DNA from: an uncultured Erysipelotrichaceae bacterium
Lineage (GTDB): Bacteria; Bacillota_I; Bacilli_A; RFN20; CAG-826
DNA: 14,983 bases
Assembly: GCA_902799855.1 (NCBI GenBank)
Contig: CADCCA010000020.1
Span: 1 to 14,983, forward strand
Direction: 5' to 3'
Below, piece by piece: positions 1-6,755 of the stretch (its first letter is position 1; each line of letters starts with the position of its first letter). Made by a program: the position numbers and the translations under genes. The notes under the pieces are model-generated. The model was given only the letters and a program-made list of their open reading frames with translations, had not been told where the DNA came from and searched no databases.

Positions 1-1373
1 CACACAACAGCTGGGTCTAATTTAATCTTTTTAGCCAAGAATGGAAGCATACACGCGACCATACGAGAAACAATCATGGCTACGAATAATGTCGCGGCAA
101 TTAAACCAGAAACAACTAATTTCACTTTCATCTCTGATTCTGCCCATACTAGGCCTTGTTCCATGAAATTCTTTTTAACACCTTCGATTGATTCTTTAAC
201 AGGAGCAATTCCGATGCTTGTTTCAAAAAGAATCCAACCAAACGCGAAGAGACCTACAATACCTGCGATGCATAATGCAACGCGAAGTTCTTTCCAAATA
301 ACGCGTTTGAAATCACCTTTGTCAAATTCATCCAAAGATATTGAACGAACGATAAGTGTAGTGGTTTGGCCGCCTGCATTACCTCCAGCATCAGTTACTA
401 ATGACATGAAGAATGATAGTATGGTTAAGGAAGCAATCGCACCTTCAAATCTTGAAATAATCAATGTTGAGAACATTTGTAAAACAATCAAAATAAGAAT
501 CCAAGGCACACACTTCAATACCAATTTGAATACAGGAGTCTTCAAATATGGCTCATCCATGTTGGAGATTTGATTTAAGTGAGCGATATCTTCAGTAGCT
601 TCTTCAACGATGATGTCGACGACGTCATCGATGGTGATGATACCAATGATTTTGTTTTCATTGTTCACAACCGCCATAGCGTTTAGGTCGTAACGTTTGA
701 ACATGTTAGCAACTTCTTCTTGGTCATCGTTAACATTACATGTGACAAAGTCACGGTCCATGATTTCGGATAAAACCTCATCTTCATCAGCGAAGATTAA
801 ATCATCCAAGTTGATGGTACCTTTAAGGTTGCGTTTAGAGTCTCTAACGAATACCGTGTAGACTGTTTCGGCATCTTTACCACGTTTACGAATAATCTTA
901 AGAGCGTCCTTAACCGTTAAATCCTCTTTCATATCGAGATACTCAGTGGTCATGACTGAACCAGCGGTACTCTCTTTATAATTTAAAAGGTTATTAACGT
1001 CTTTTCTTAAATCAGCAGGACACGCTTTTAAAACTCTGTTAACGACGTTAGCAGGCATCTCTTCCAAGGTGTCAACGATATCATCAGCGAAAGAGTTTTC
1101 TAATAATTCAATTAATTGCTTATCGGTAAAAGCGTTAATGATTAACTCTTGTTGTTCGGTAGGGAGTTCTGCAAAGAAGTCACTAGTGTATTCGCTAGAA
1201 ACGGTGCGGAAGATATAAAGAAAAACAGCAGCGTCATCGACTTCATCCAAACATTCGGCAATATCGATGTTAGGAACGGTCTCAAAGATTTCTCTTAACT
1301 CTGCAGCATTACGAGACTTGATGGCGTTAAGCACTCTCTCAGAAAGACTAAGTTCTTCTTTTTCTTCTTCCAT
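1..1373 (-). CDS. mgtE: MgtE-family magnesium transporter, C-terminus cut by window edge
   Basis: Minus-strand frame open from the ATG at 1373 to the window edge, 457 codons. It encodes a MgtE-type Mg2+ channel/transporter of the cell membrane. The order seen is an acidic helical N-terminal domain (about residues 1-130), a CBS-pair region (about 135-265, with LKGTINLDDL and IIGIITIDDVVDII), then membrane helices from about residue 285. The family hallmark D-A-G-G-N-A-G-G-Q lies at about 328-336, and the visible end has LPFLAKKIKLDPA, a stretch normally about 25 residues from the C-terminus, so little is missing. In this family the N and CBS domains sense intracellular Mg2+ and gate the pore. 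A GAGG ribosome binding site precedes the ATG. The gene is divergent from pduL. No Mg2+ riboswitch fits in the short leader, so control is probably at the protein level (inference). Confidence 0.95.
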   Translation of the reverse strand, partial: MEEEKEELSLSERVLNAIKSRNAAELREIFETVPNIDIAECLDEVDDAAVFLYIFRTVSSEYTSDFFAELPTEQQELIINAFTDKQLIELLENSFADDIVDTLEEMPANVVNRVLKACPADLRKDVNNLLNYKESTAGSVMTTEYLDMKEDLTVKDALKIIRKRGKDAETVYTVFVRDSKRNLKGTINLDDLIFADEDEVLSEIMDRDFVTCNVNDDQEEVANMFKRYDLNAMAVVNNENKIIGIITIDDVVDIIVEEATEDIAHLNQISNMDEPYLKTPVFKLVLKCVPWILILIVLQMFSTLIISRFEGAIASLTILSFFMSLVTDAGGNAGGQTTTLIVRSISLDEFDKGDFKRVIWKELRVALCIAGIVGLFAFGWILFETSIGIAPVKESIEGVKKNFMEQGLVWAESEMKVKLVVSGLIAATLFVAMIVSRMVACMLPFLAKKIKLDPAVV

Positions 1374-1390
1374 CGTTTTTTCCTCGCCTT

Positions 1391-1419
1391 AATTTTGCAC
1401 AATAAAAATATTATTTCAA
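1391..1419 (-). promoter_or_regulatory. Putative mgtE promoter
   Basis: On the minus strand TTGAAA (1414-1419), a 17-base spacer, then AAAATT (1391-1396) preceded by TG in extended -10 position. It lies 18 bases upstream of the mgtE ATG and is back to back with the pduL promoter. The -10 is weak apart from the TG. Confidence 0.45.
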
Positions 1420-1437
1420 CCCTAAAATGATTTTTCT

Positions 1438-1466
1438 TTTCATATATATGAATTATTTGCTAGAAT
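1438..1466 (+). promoter_or_regulatory. Putative pduL promoter, extended -10
   Basis: TAGAAT at 1461-1466 with TG at 1458-1459 forms an extended -10. A poor -35, TTTCAT (1438-1443), lies 17 bases upstream. The expected transcript start is near 1473, followed by AGAGGA (1481-1486), which serves as ribosome binding site for the ATG at 1495. Confidence 0.55.
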
Positions 1467-1494
1467 ACTATTCGCAGAAAAGAGGAAAAATTCA

Positions 1495-2067
1495 ATGAAA
1501 GAAATCTTAGTTGAGACAAGTGCACGTCATATCCACGTCACAGAAGAACAATTCCATATTTTATTTGGTGCTGATGCGAAATTAGAAGTCAGAGCGCCAT
1601 TATCACAACCTGGCCAATTCGTGAGTTTCTCACGTTTAGACATCGTTGGTCCAAAGAAAACAATCGCTAACGTTTCCATCCTCGGACCATTCAGAAAAGC
1701 TGGCCAAGTTGAAGTGAGCGCGACAGATGCACGTACATTAGGTGTTCCAGCCGTCATTAGAGAATCCGGTGATTTAGCGGGTACTCCAGGCATTAAATTA
1801 GTTGGTCCTGCTGGTGAAATCGATTTACCAGAAGGCTGCATCGTTGCCAAAAGACATATTCATATGACTCCAGCCGATGCCAAAGAATTCGGTGTCGAAA
1901 ATGGTCAAATCGTCAAATTAGAAGTTAACTGCCCAGGCCGTTCCTTAGTGTTTGGTGATGTTGTCGTTAGAGTGAGAGATGATTTCGCTTTAGCCGCGCA
2001 CATCGATACAGATGAAAGCAATGCTGCTGGCTGTGCTGGTACAGTTTTCGGAACCTTAATTAAATAA
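1495..2067 (+). CDS. pduL: PduL-type phosphate acyltransferase
   Basis: 190 residues, full length for a PduL without a targeting extension. The family moves an acyl group between coenzyme A and phosphate. The two metal-binding histidine clusters are seen: ARHIHVT (H12, H14) and AKRHIHMT (H121, H123), plus AAHIDTDE near 167-174 and the conserved SILGPFR at 61-67. The protein starts directly in the catalytic domain, with no amphipathic N-terminal helix of the kind that sends PduL into microcompartments, and no shell genes are nearby. The likely role (inference) is therefore the cytosolic phosphotransacetylase step from acetyl-CoA to acetyl phosphate, feeding ATP formation by an acetate kinase encoded elsewhere. 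The start is fixed by AGAGGA eight bases upstream. The TSCPD gene follows after two bases. Confidence 0.93.
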   Translation: MKEILVETSARHIHVTEEQFHILFGADAKLEVRAPLSQPGQFVSFSRLDIVGPKKTIANVSILGPFRKAGQVEVSATDARTLGVPAVIRESGDLAGTPGIKLVGPAGEIDLPEGCIVAKRHIHMTPADAKEFGVENGQIVKLEVNCPGRSLVFGDVVVRVRDDFALAAHIDTDESNAAGCAGTVFGTLIK

Positions 2068-2069
2068 TT

Positions 2070-2330
2070 ATGAAAACAATTACTTTTAAACCAAATAACG
2101 TTTGTTCAAGAGAAATGACCGTTGAAATCGATGATAATGGTGTAATCACTAAAGCTAGTGTCATCGGAGGATGCAACGGTAATCTTCAAGGTGTCTGCCG
2201 TTTAATCGAAGGTAGAAAAGCCGACGACATCATTAAAACTTTAAAAGGCATTAAATGCCGTGGCTCAAGAACTGGTGAAACATCTTGCCCAGACCAATTA
2301 GCGTTAGGTTTAGAAGCGAATATCAAATAA
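2070..2330 (+). CDS. Small four-cysteine TSCPD-domain protein
   Basis: 86 residues. It matches the stand-alone TSCPD-domain family of about 80-90 residues that resembles the C-terminal tail of B12-dependent ribonucleotide reductases. Key positions are C12, C35 (in VIGGCNGNLQG), C63 and C73 (in TSCPDQLA), with one extra cysteine at C43. The four cysteines suggest metal binding or a redox role, but the biochemical function of the stand-alone family is not established. It follows pduL after two bases, so the two are almost certainly cotranscribed. No good ribosome binding site is visible (GGAACC is about 14 bases away), which points to translation coupled to the end of pduL. It is upstream of, and separate from, the riboswitch-controlled metK. 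Confidence 0.85.
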   Translation: MKTITFKPNNVCSREMTVEIDDNGVITKASVIGGCNGNLQGVCRLIEGRKADDIIKTLKGIKCRGSRTGETSCPDQLALGLEANIK

Positions 2331-2333
2331 TTA

Positions 2334-2361
2334 TTGATTTAAAAATCAAATATCCTATAAT
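2334..2361 (+). promoter_or_regulatory. metK promoter
   Basis: TTGATT (2334-2339), a 16-base spacer, then a perfect TATAAT (2356-2361). Transcription should begin near 2368, right at the first base pair of the riboswitch. The -35 starts four bases after the stop of the upstream TSCPD gene. Confidence 0.75.
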
Positions 2362-2368
2362 AGTTGTG

Positions 2369-2470
2369 CTTATCAAGAATCACGGAATAGAGAATGAAAA
2401 AACGTGATAGCAACTCTCTAACGAGTAAGTGCTCTTCTCTAGCAAGGTTCCCACAACCTTGAACGATAAG
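2369..2470 (+). promoter_or_regulatory. SAM-clan riboswitch (SAM-I-like, compact P2) controlling metK
   Basis: A four-way junction can be drawn by eye. P1 is CTTATC (2369-2374) with GATAAG (2465-2470). P2 is ATCACG (2379-2384) with CGTGAT (2403-2408). P3 is ACTC (2413-2416) with GAGT (2423-2426). P4 is CAAGGTT (2443-2449) with AACCTTG (2455-2461). The P2 loop segment AGAGAA (2389-2394) is complementary over six bases to TTCTCT (2435-2440) between P3 and P4, as in the SAM-I pseudoknot. Core strings AGCAAC after P2 and AAGTGCT after P3 resemble the conserved GGCAACC and GGTGCTAA of SAM-I. P2 is only six pairs with an 18-base loop and no obvious kink-turn, so it may be a SAM-I/IV-like variant. 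Its place between a promoter and metK, followed by a terminator, fits feedback control by S-adenosylmethionine. Confidence 0.82.
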
Positions 2471-2486
2471 ATGAAGGAAACAAAAT

Positions 2487-2519
2487 ACCCTTCCATGAAT
2501 GTGGGAGGGTTTTATTTAT
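2487..2519 (+). terminator. Riboswitch-controlled intrinsic terminator before metK
   Basis: Stem ACCCTTCC (2487-2494) with GGGAGGGT (2503-2510), an eight-base loop, then TTTATTTAT. A competing antiterminator is possible between GAAGG (2473-2477), just after P1, and CCTTC (2489-2493) in the terminator's left arm. That would give an off-switch when SAM is bound. Confidence 0.85.
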
Positions 2520-2534
2520 AAAGGAAGTATCAAC

Positions 2535-3704
2535 ATGGAAAAAGAAAAAATCTTATTTACCTCAGAATCAGTGAGCGAAGGTCACCCAGATAAAGTGTGC
2601 GATCAAATTGCTGACGCTATTTTGGATGCATGCTTAAAAGAGGATAAGAACGCGAGAGTGGCTTGCGAAGTTTTCGCTAGCAACAATTTTGTCCTTGTCG
2701 GTGGTGAAATCACCTGCAAAGTCCAGCCAAATTATACGCAAATCGTCAAAGATGTGCTCAAAGATATTGGCTATGACCGCCCTGAATTAGGCACTGATTA
2801 TCACACTGTTGAAGTAGTGGTGAAGGTTAAAGAACAATCCCCTGATATTTCCATTGGTGTCAGCCAAGTTAAGCCAGAAGAAATCGGTGCAGGTGACCAA
2901 GGTATCATGTTTGGTTATGCCACTGATGAAACCGAAGGATATATGCCTTTGGCGATTTCCATTGCCCATAAGTTAGTGAGAGAAGCCACTAATCAAAGAA
3001 AAGCGGGCATTTTCAAACACGCTCGTCCAGATATGAAGTCACAAGTCACTATTGACTACACCGATCCAAACAATATGCGTATTGATACTGTTTTGATGTC
3101 CATTCAACACGATGAAGGTATCGATTTAAAAGAATTCAAAAACTATGTTGTTGAAAACATCATGAAAAAAGTTGCTAGATCATTCAATCTCAACACTGAT
3201 TTCAAAGTATTCTTCAACCCAACAGGATCATTCGTTATCGGTGGTCCAACAGGCGACACGGGTGTGACTGGACGTAAAATCATTGTTGATACATATGGTG
3301 GCACATGTGAACACGGTGGTGGCGCTTTCTCAGGTAAAGACCCAACCAAAGTTGATAGAAGTGCGGCCTATATGGCTAGATATATCGCTAAAAACCTAGT
3401 GGCAGCCGGAGTCGCAAGACGCCTAAGAGTGCAACTTAGCTATGCTATCGGTGTGAATACTCCTTTATCCATTAACTGCCGTACCTATAAAACATCTAAT
3501 TACAGCGATGATAAAATCTTGCGTGTTATTAGAGAAGTTTTCGACTGCCGCCCTGGTATGATTATCAAGAATTTCTCTTTGACCAATCCTTCATTTAAAT
3601 ACCACGAATTAACAAATTACGGTCACTTTGGCCGTCCTGACTTAGATCTTCCTTGGGAAAAGTTAGACAAGGTTGAACAAATCAAAGAACTCTTAAAAAA
3701 TTAG
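2535..3704 (+). CDS. metK: S-adenosylmethionine synthetase (methionine adenosyltransferase)
   Basis: 389 residues from the ATG at 2535, the usual length. It makes S-adenosylmethionine from methionine and ATP in the cytosol, releasing phosphate and pyrophosphate. Signatures seen: SEGHPDKVCDQI near 14-25 (ATP-site His17), the hexapeptide GAGDQG at 118-123, FNPTGSFVIGGPTGDTG near 227-243, and the P-loop-like GGGAFSGKDPTKVDRSAAY at 261-279. The start at 2535 is chosen because AAAGGAAG (2519-2526) stands in front and the protein then begins as the family does. An in-frame ATG at 2499 lies inside the terminator loop and would add 12 foreign residues. Expression should respond to SAM through the leader riboswitch. 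No clear terminator follows, so some read-through into hpf is possible. Confidence 0.97.
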   Translation: MEKEKILFTSESVSEGHPDKVCDQIADAILDACLKEDKNARVACEVFASNNFVLVGGEITCKVQPNYTQIVKDVLKDIGYDRPELGTDYHTVEVVVKVKEQSPDISIGVSQVKPEEIGAGDQGIMFGYATDETEGYMPLAISIAHKLVREATNQRKAGIFKHARPDMKSQVTIDYTDPNNMRIDTVLMSIQHDEGIDLKEFKNYVVENIMKKVARSFNLNTDFKVFFNPTGSFVIGGPTGDTGVTGRKIIVDTYGGTCEHGGGAFSGKDPTKVDRSAAYMARYIAKNLVAAGVARRLRVQLSYAIGVNTPLSINCRTYKTSNYSDDKILRVIREVFDCRPGMIIKNFSLTNPSFKYHELTNYGHFGRPDLDLPWEKLDKVEQIKELLKN

Positions 3705-3730
3705 TTTTATATATAAATAACAAAGTGACG

Positions 3731-3739
3731 TGCTATAAT
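3731..3739 (+). promoter_or_regulatory. hpf promoter, extended -10
   Basis: TGCTATAAT (3731-3739) is a full extended -10 (TG, one base, TATAAT). No convincing -35 lies 16-18 bases upstream. The leader is about 45 bases and ends in a perfect AAGGAGG (3775-3781), nine bases before the hpf ATG. Confidence 0.6.
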
Positions 3740-3790
3740 TAAGGTGATGATAAAACTTCTGTTTCATAATTTGGAAGGAGGTTACAACAT

Positions 3791-4342
3791 ATGAAATACC
3801 AAATTATCGGCAAAAACATCCAAGTCACTGATGCTATTTCTTCCGCTATCAGAAAGAAATTATCTAGAATGGATAAATTTTTTCTCATTAACGATGAAGT
3901 AGAGTGTCGTGCAGTCGTCAGTGTTCACGGCGAAACTCAAAGAGTTGAAATCACAATTTTCTTACCGCAAATGCCTCTCCGTGCGGAAGTTGAAGATGCA
4001 GACTTATACGCCGCCATTGACTTAGCCATCGATAAACTCGTTGGCCAAATGAGAAAAGTTAAAACAAGAATGGATCGTTCCCGCGATCGTCAATCCTTCG
4101 TTGATGCAGTCCAATTCCAAGACTTTGAAGAAGACAAAGAAAGCGAAGAAAAAGACGTCGTCGTCAGAGCTAAATCATATTACTTACAATCAATGAAAAT
4201 CGATGAAGCCATTCTTAGAATGGAAGCCTTAGGCCACGATTTCTTTCTCTATCTCGATGAAGATGATGACCGCATCAGTGTGGTTTACATCCGTCGTGAT
4301 GGTGGATATGGTGTGATCCAAGCGGAAAACCCAATCGCCTAA
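3791..4342 (+). CDS. hpf: Long-form ribosome hibernation promoting factor
   Basis: 183 residues. Residues 1 to about 100 form the ribosome-binding domain of the HPF/YfiA family (MKYQIIGKNIQVTDAI at the start, basic segment RKVKTRMDRSRDR near 88-100). A variable acidic linker (about 105-122) leads to the C-terminal domain (about 124-183, with SMKIDEAILRMEALGHDFF and YIRRDGGYGVIQ) found only in the long form. In studied bacteria the long form binds the decoding region of the 30S subunit and pairs ribosomes into inactive 100S dimers through the C-terminal domain during starvation or stress. The start is fixed by a perfect AAGGAGG. The gene is monocistronic, between its own promoter and a strong terminator. 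Confidence 0.95.
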   Translation: MKYQIIGKNIQVTDAISSAIRKKLSRMDKFFLINDEVECRAVVSVHGETQRVEITIFLPQMPLRAEVEDADLYAAIDLAIDKLVGQMRKVKTRMDRSRDRQSFVDAVQFQDFEEDKESEEKDVVVRAKSYYLQSMKIDEAILRMEALGHDFFLYLDEDDDRISVVYIRRDGGYGVIQAENPIA

Positions 4343-4361
4343 TTACAACTAAATACTAAAG

Positions 4362-4385
4362 AAGCGGATTTATTCCGCTTTTTTT
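4362..4385 (+). terminator. Terminator of hpf
   Basis: AAGCGGA (4362-4368) pairs with TCCGCTT (4374-4380) around a TTTAT loop, followed by five T (4381-4385). It lies 19 bases after the hpf stop. Confidence 0.9.
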
Positions 4386-4421
4386 ATATTTCAAAAACAT
4401 TATGATTTTTGATAAAAAATG

Positions 4422-4449
4422 ATGACATATTTTTCCACGCGTGTATAAT
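4422..4449 (+). promoter_or_regulatory. Promoter of the HAD operon, predicted leaderless
   Basis: ATGACA (4422-4427), a 16-base spacer, then TATAAT (4444-4449). The expected transcript start, 4456-4459, falls on or within three bases of the ATG at 4459, leaving no room for a ribosome binding site. Confidence 0.7.
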
Positions 4450-4458
4450 ATAACTCGC

Positions 4459-5310
4459 ATGGGCAAGTTACTAGCAATCGATTTAGACGGTACATTATTT
4501 TATCCAAAGCGCGCTACAAGATGCATTTGTAAAAAGAATGTGAAGTTTTTGCGTAAGTGGATTGATGAAGGAAACAAAGTTGTCCTCGTGACTTCTCGTT
4601 CCACCCAGTTCACTGAAAAGCTTAAAGATGAAATCAAAAGACCAATCGATTTTATCAATTGCTGCTCTAGTCAAATCATCGCTAATGGTGAAATGATATA
4701 CGAACAAGCAATGCCAAGAGAAGAGCTTAAAAGCATCTTAAGTTATATTGAAAAAACTTATGAGCCAATCGCCTTCTTAATGACGAGTGAGAATCATCCT
4801 TGTATTATTAAATACAGCCGTAAGGTTTCTAGATTATATCTCACCTTCTATCGCTTATGGCATTGGTTCCAATTCTCCTATCGTGAACCATATATCGTTG
4901 ATAACGAATTATTCGAGAAAGAATTAGATAATTCAAAAATCTACAAAATCATGACCTTTATCGGTCTACGTAAGAATAAAGCGAAGATCAGCAAAGAAAC
5001 AAACAAAGAACTCCGCGAAGCATTCACAGATATCGAATCTTCCTGGACTGCCCAAGTCAATGAGTTAACCCCAGCCGGGTGCAATAAAGGAAACGGTGTA
5101 GAACGTTATTGTCAATTAATGAATATTAATAGTGATGACGTCTATGTTGTTGGAGACTCAGGTAATGACATCACTATGTTCAACAAATATCACGAGCATA
5201 GTTATTGTATGAAGCGTGGCCATCCAAGTGTGAGGAAATACGCGAAACACATTATTTCCCGAGTTTACAAACTAGATAAGATTATTTTGAGAGGAGAAAA
5301 CCATGAATAA
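4459..5310 (+). CDS. Cof-type HAD-superfamily hydrolase
   Basis: 283 residues from the ATG at 4459. Class IIB HAD phosphatases remove phosphate from small molecules such as sugar phosphates or nucleotides; the substrate cannot be told here. Motif I is LAIDLDGTLF (nucleophile D8, acid/base D10), motif II is VTSRST with T45, a likely motif III lysine is in CNKGNG (about K210), and motif IV is VVGDSGNDITMF with G-D-x-x-N-D at 232-237. The middle stretch, about 75-200, is the cap. A GTG at 4441 would extend the frame by six codons, but it lies across the -10 box, so the start at 4459 is preferred; no Shine-Dalgarno is present. It overlaps the next gene by eight bases, so the two are coupled. Confidence 0.88.
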   Translation: MGKLLAIDLDGTLFYPKRATRCICKKNVKFLRKWIDEGNKVVLVTSRSTQFTEKLKDEIKRPIDFINCCSSQIIANGEMIYEQAMPREELKSILSYIEKTYEPIAFLMTSENHPCIIKYSRKVSRLYLTFYRLWHWFQFSYREPYIVDNELFEKELDNSKIYKIMTFIGLRKNKAKISKETNKELREAFTDIESSWTAQVNELTPAGCNKGNGVERYCQLMNINSDDVYVVGDSGNDITMFNKYHEHSYCMKRGHPSVRKYAKHIISRVYKLDKIILRGENHE

Positions 5311-6166
5311 CTTTAGTTTATACACCTTTAGACTCTATCACTATCTTTTAACCGTTCGTGATACCTTAGAGTACACAATTAAAAGAGATCACAAAGTCGA
5401 GGTCTACGAAAGCCGTAAAAAAATCTTAAACGACAATCTTGAAGAAGGCACACCTTTTGGTGATTTCTTAAAGAACAACGGTGAAACAGGCGATAAAATC
5501 AAAGAAAAAATCAAAGATTTCATCAAAGAACTCTACAGTGAAGAAAGCACAATCTTAGTGCCTGCAGGCGAATTAGTCCGCGTTGATGTCGGTCAAGTCG
5601 TCACCCTCTTTGATATGACAGTTGGTATTACCGAAACTCTTAGAGACATTGTCTATCAATACATTAACTATGGCATGACTAACCAAGATGAAAGTCAAAG
5701 AATCGATCCAATCATTGTCCAATTAATGGGCGAAGATGAAAAGATGTATCGTACCATCCTTTCCATGCTTGTGATGCGTTCCTTTGAAGAATCATTTGGC
5801 GAATTCCAAAAAGTCATGAGTGAAAGTAAAGGTCAACCAACCCCACAATCTAACTTCATCGTTCAAAATGAATTAGTCAAAATGGCGGGTTACCTCCGTT
5901 TCTCACGTCAACATACACGTGCTACAGATAACGAAACCTTAGACTTATTAGACGAAACACTCAAAGTCATCGAAATGACCGAAGGTAGAAGACAACGTCC
6001 AAATAACAGAGGCTTCAAAGATATCTTTGATGAATTAAATAACAAACTCAATACATATGCCGCTAAAGTGGAAGCTGCTTGGAAAGCCACATATGCTAAA
6101 GTCGTGGAAGAAGTGACCAAGAATCAACCAAAACCACAACAACCAGCCGATAATCAAATTAACTAA
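5303..6166 (+). CDS. Uncharacterised soluble helical protein
   Basis: 287 residues; I do not recognise the family. There is no signal peptide and no membrane segment. The sequence is rich in charged residues and reads as mostly helical. A short basic/acidic segment (IKEKIKDFIKELYSEE) lies near 70-85, a LRFSRQHTRATDNETLDLL stretch near 200-218, and the C-terminus, from about 270, is a proline/glutamine-rich disordered tail (KPQQPADNQ). AGGAG (5292-5296) inside the upstream gene sets the start at 5303, and the eight-base overlap suggests coupled expression with the HAD phosphatase. The downstream neighbour is a membrane protein with a charged tail, so a peripheral partner at the membrane is possible, but that is only inference from order. 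Confidence 0.8.
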   Translation: MNNFSLYTFRLYHYLLTVRDTLEYTIKRDHKVEVYESRKKILNDNLEEGTPFGDFLKNNGETGDKIKEKIKDFIKELYSEESTILVPAGELVRVDVGQVVTLFDMTVGITETLRDIVYQYINYGMTNQDESQRIDPIIVQLMGEDEKMYRTILSMLVMRSFEESFGEFQKVMSESKGQPTPQSNFIVQNELVKMAGYLRFSRQHTRATDNETLDLLDETLKVIEMTEGRRQRPNNRGFKDIFDELNNKLNTYAAKVEAAWKATYAKVVEEVTKNQPKPQQPADNQIN

Positions 6167-6177
6167 AGGAGAATCCT

Positions 6178-6711
6178 ATGGCTAAGAAAAATAAACGTGT
6201 TTCAGTATTTGAATTAGTATGGTACCCAATCTGTGGTGCTGTCATCTTATGGGGTCTAACCTATTTCGTTCTCGGTTTAGTTAATAAATATAACGATTTA
6301 TCCAGTTTAGATTCCTTCTGCAAAGGCTTTGCCTCAATGTTCAAATTAGACATCCAATTCTGGGGTTTAATCATCATCGCCATCGGTGCTGTTGCCGGTG
6401 TCATCGTTATGTTAGCATTCGCTAAAACATATGATAGAGCCGCTGATAGAGAACAACGCCGTAGTGCTAGACTTAGTGCGCTTAATAAGAAAGAAGAAAA
6501 AGTCGTCGCTGATCAACAAGCTGAAGTCGTCAGTGAAGCGCCAGTGGAAGTTCCTAACCAAGAAGAAGAAAAAGTCGTGGTTGAAGAAGTTAAAGAGGAA
6601 CCAAGAGAAGAACCAAAAGCAGAAGAACCTGTTCAAGAAGAAGCTCCTGCTGAAGAACAACCTGCTGAAGAACCAGCTCAGGAAGCTGCTCCTGAAGAAA
6701 AGGCTGAATAA
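6178..6711 (+). CDS. Two-helix membrane protein with acidic Glu/Pro/Ala-rich tail
   Basis: 177 residues, family not recognised. A short basic start (MAKKNKR) is followed by two hydrophobic segments, about 12-34 and 60-83, each long enough to cross the membrane. A basic stretch (REQRRSARLSALNKKEEK, about 92-110) comes next. From about 113 to the end the protein is a low-complexity tail of Glu, Pro, Ala, Gln and Val, strongly acidic and surely disordered. By the positive-inside tendency both ends face the cytoplasm. AAAGGAG (6165-6171) gives the start, 11 bases after the previous gene's stop. It is the last gene of the HAD operon. The tail could act as a tether or docking arm (inference). Confidence 0.82.
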   Translation: MAKKNKRVSVFELVWYPICGAVILWGLTYFVLGLVNKYNDLSSLDSFCKGFASMFKLDIQFWGLIIIAIGAVAGVIVMLAFAKTYDRAADREQRRSARLSALNKKEEKVVADQQAEVVSEAPVEVPNQEEEKVVVEEVKEEPREEPKAEEPVQEEAPAEEQPAEEPAQEAAPEEKAE

Positions 6712-6723
6712 GAAAACTAACGT

Positions 6724-6755
6724 AAAAAGCAGAGGACTCAATCTCTGCTTTTTTT
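6724..6755. terminator. Bidirectional terminator between convergent genes
   Basis: AAAAAGCAGAG (6724-6734) pairs with CTCTGCTTTTT (6743-6753) around an eight-base loop. There is a T-run on the plus strand (6749-6755) and, from the A-run 6724-6728, one on the minus strand. The minus-strand gene's last codons and its TGA (6738-6740) lie inside the hairpin. Confidence 0.92.

Noticed and set aside
1374..1494. Mg2+-sensing M-box riboswitch ahead of mgtE
   Set aside because: The whole divergent spacer is 121 bases and holds two promoters; only about 18 bases lie between the predicted mgtE promoter and its ATG, too little for an aptamer.
1495..2067. Part of a bacterial microcompartment operon
   Set aside because: PduL lacks an N-terminal encapsulation helix and no shell, dehydratase or aldehyde dehydrogenase genes are near.
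2499..2534. Upstream start for metK at 2499
   Set aside because: The ATG is in the terminator loop, has no ribosome binding site, and adds residues not found in the family.
4441..4458. GTG start for the HAD gene at 4441
   Set aside because: It overlaps the -10 box, so it would not be in the transcript from the promoter seen here.
6570..6708. Tandem repeat in the acidic tail
   Set aside because: Irregular Glu/Pro/Ala low-complexity sequence without a fixed repeat unit.
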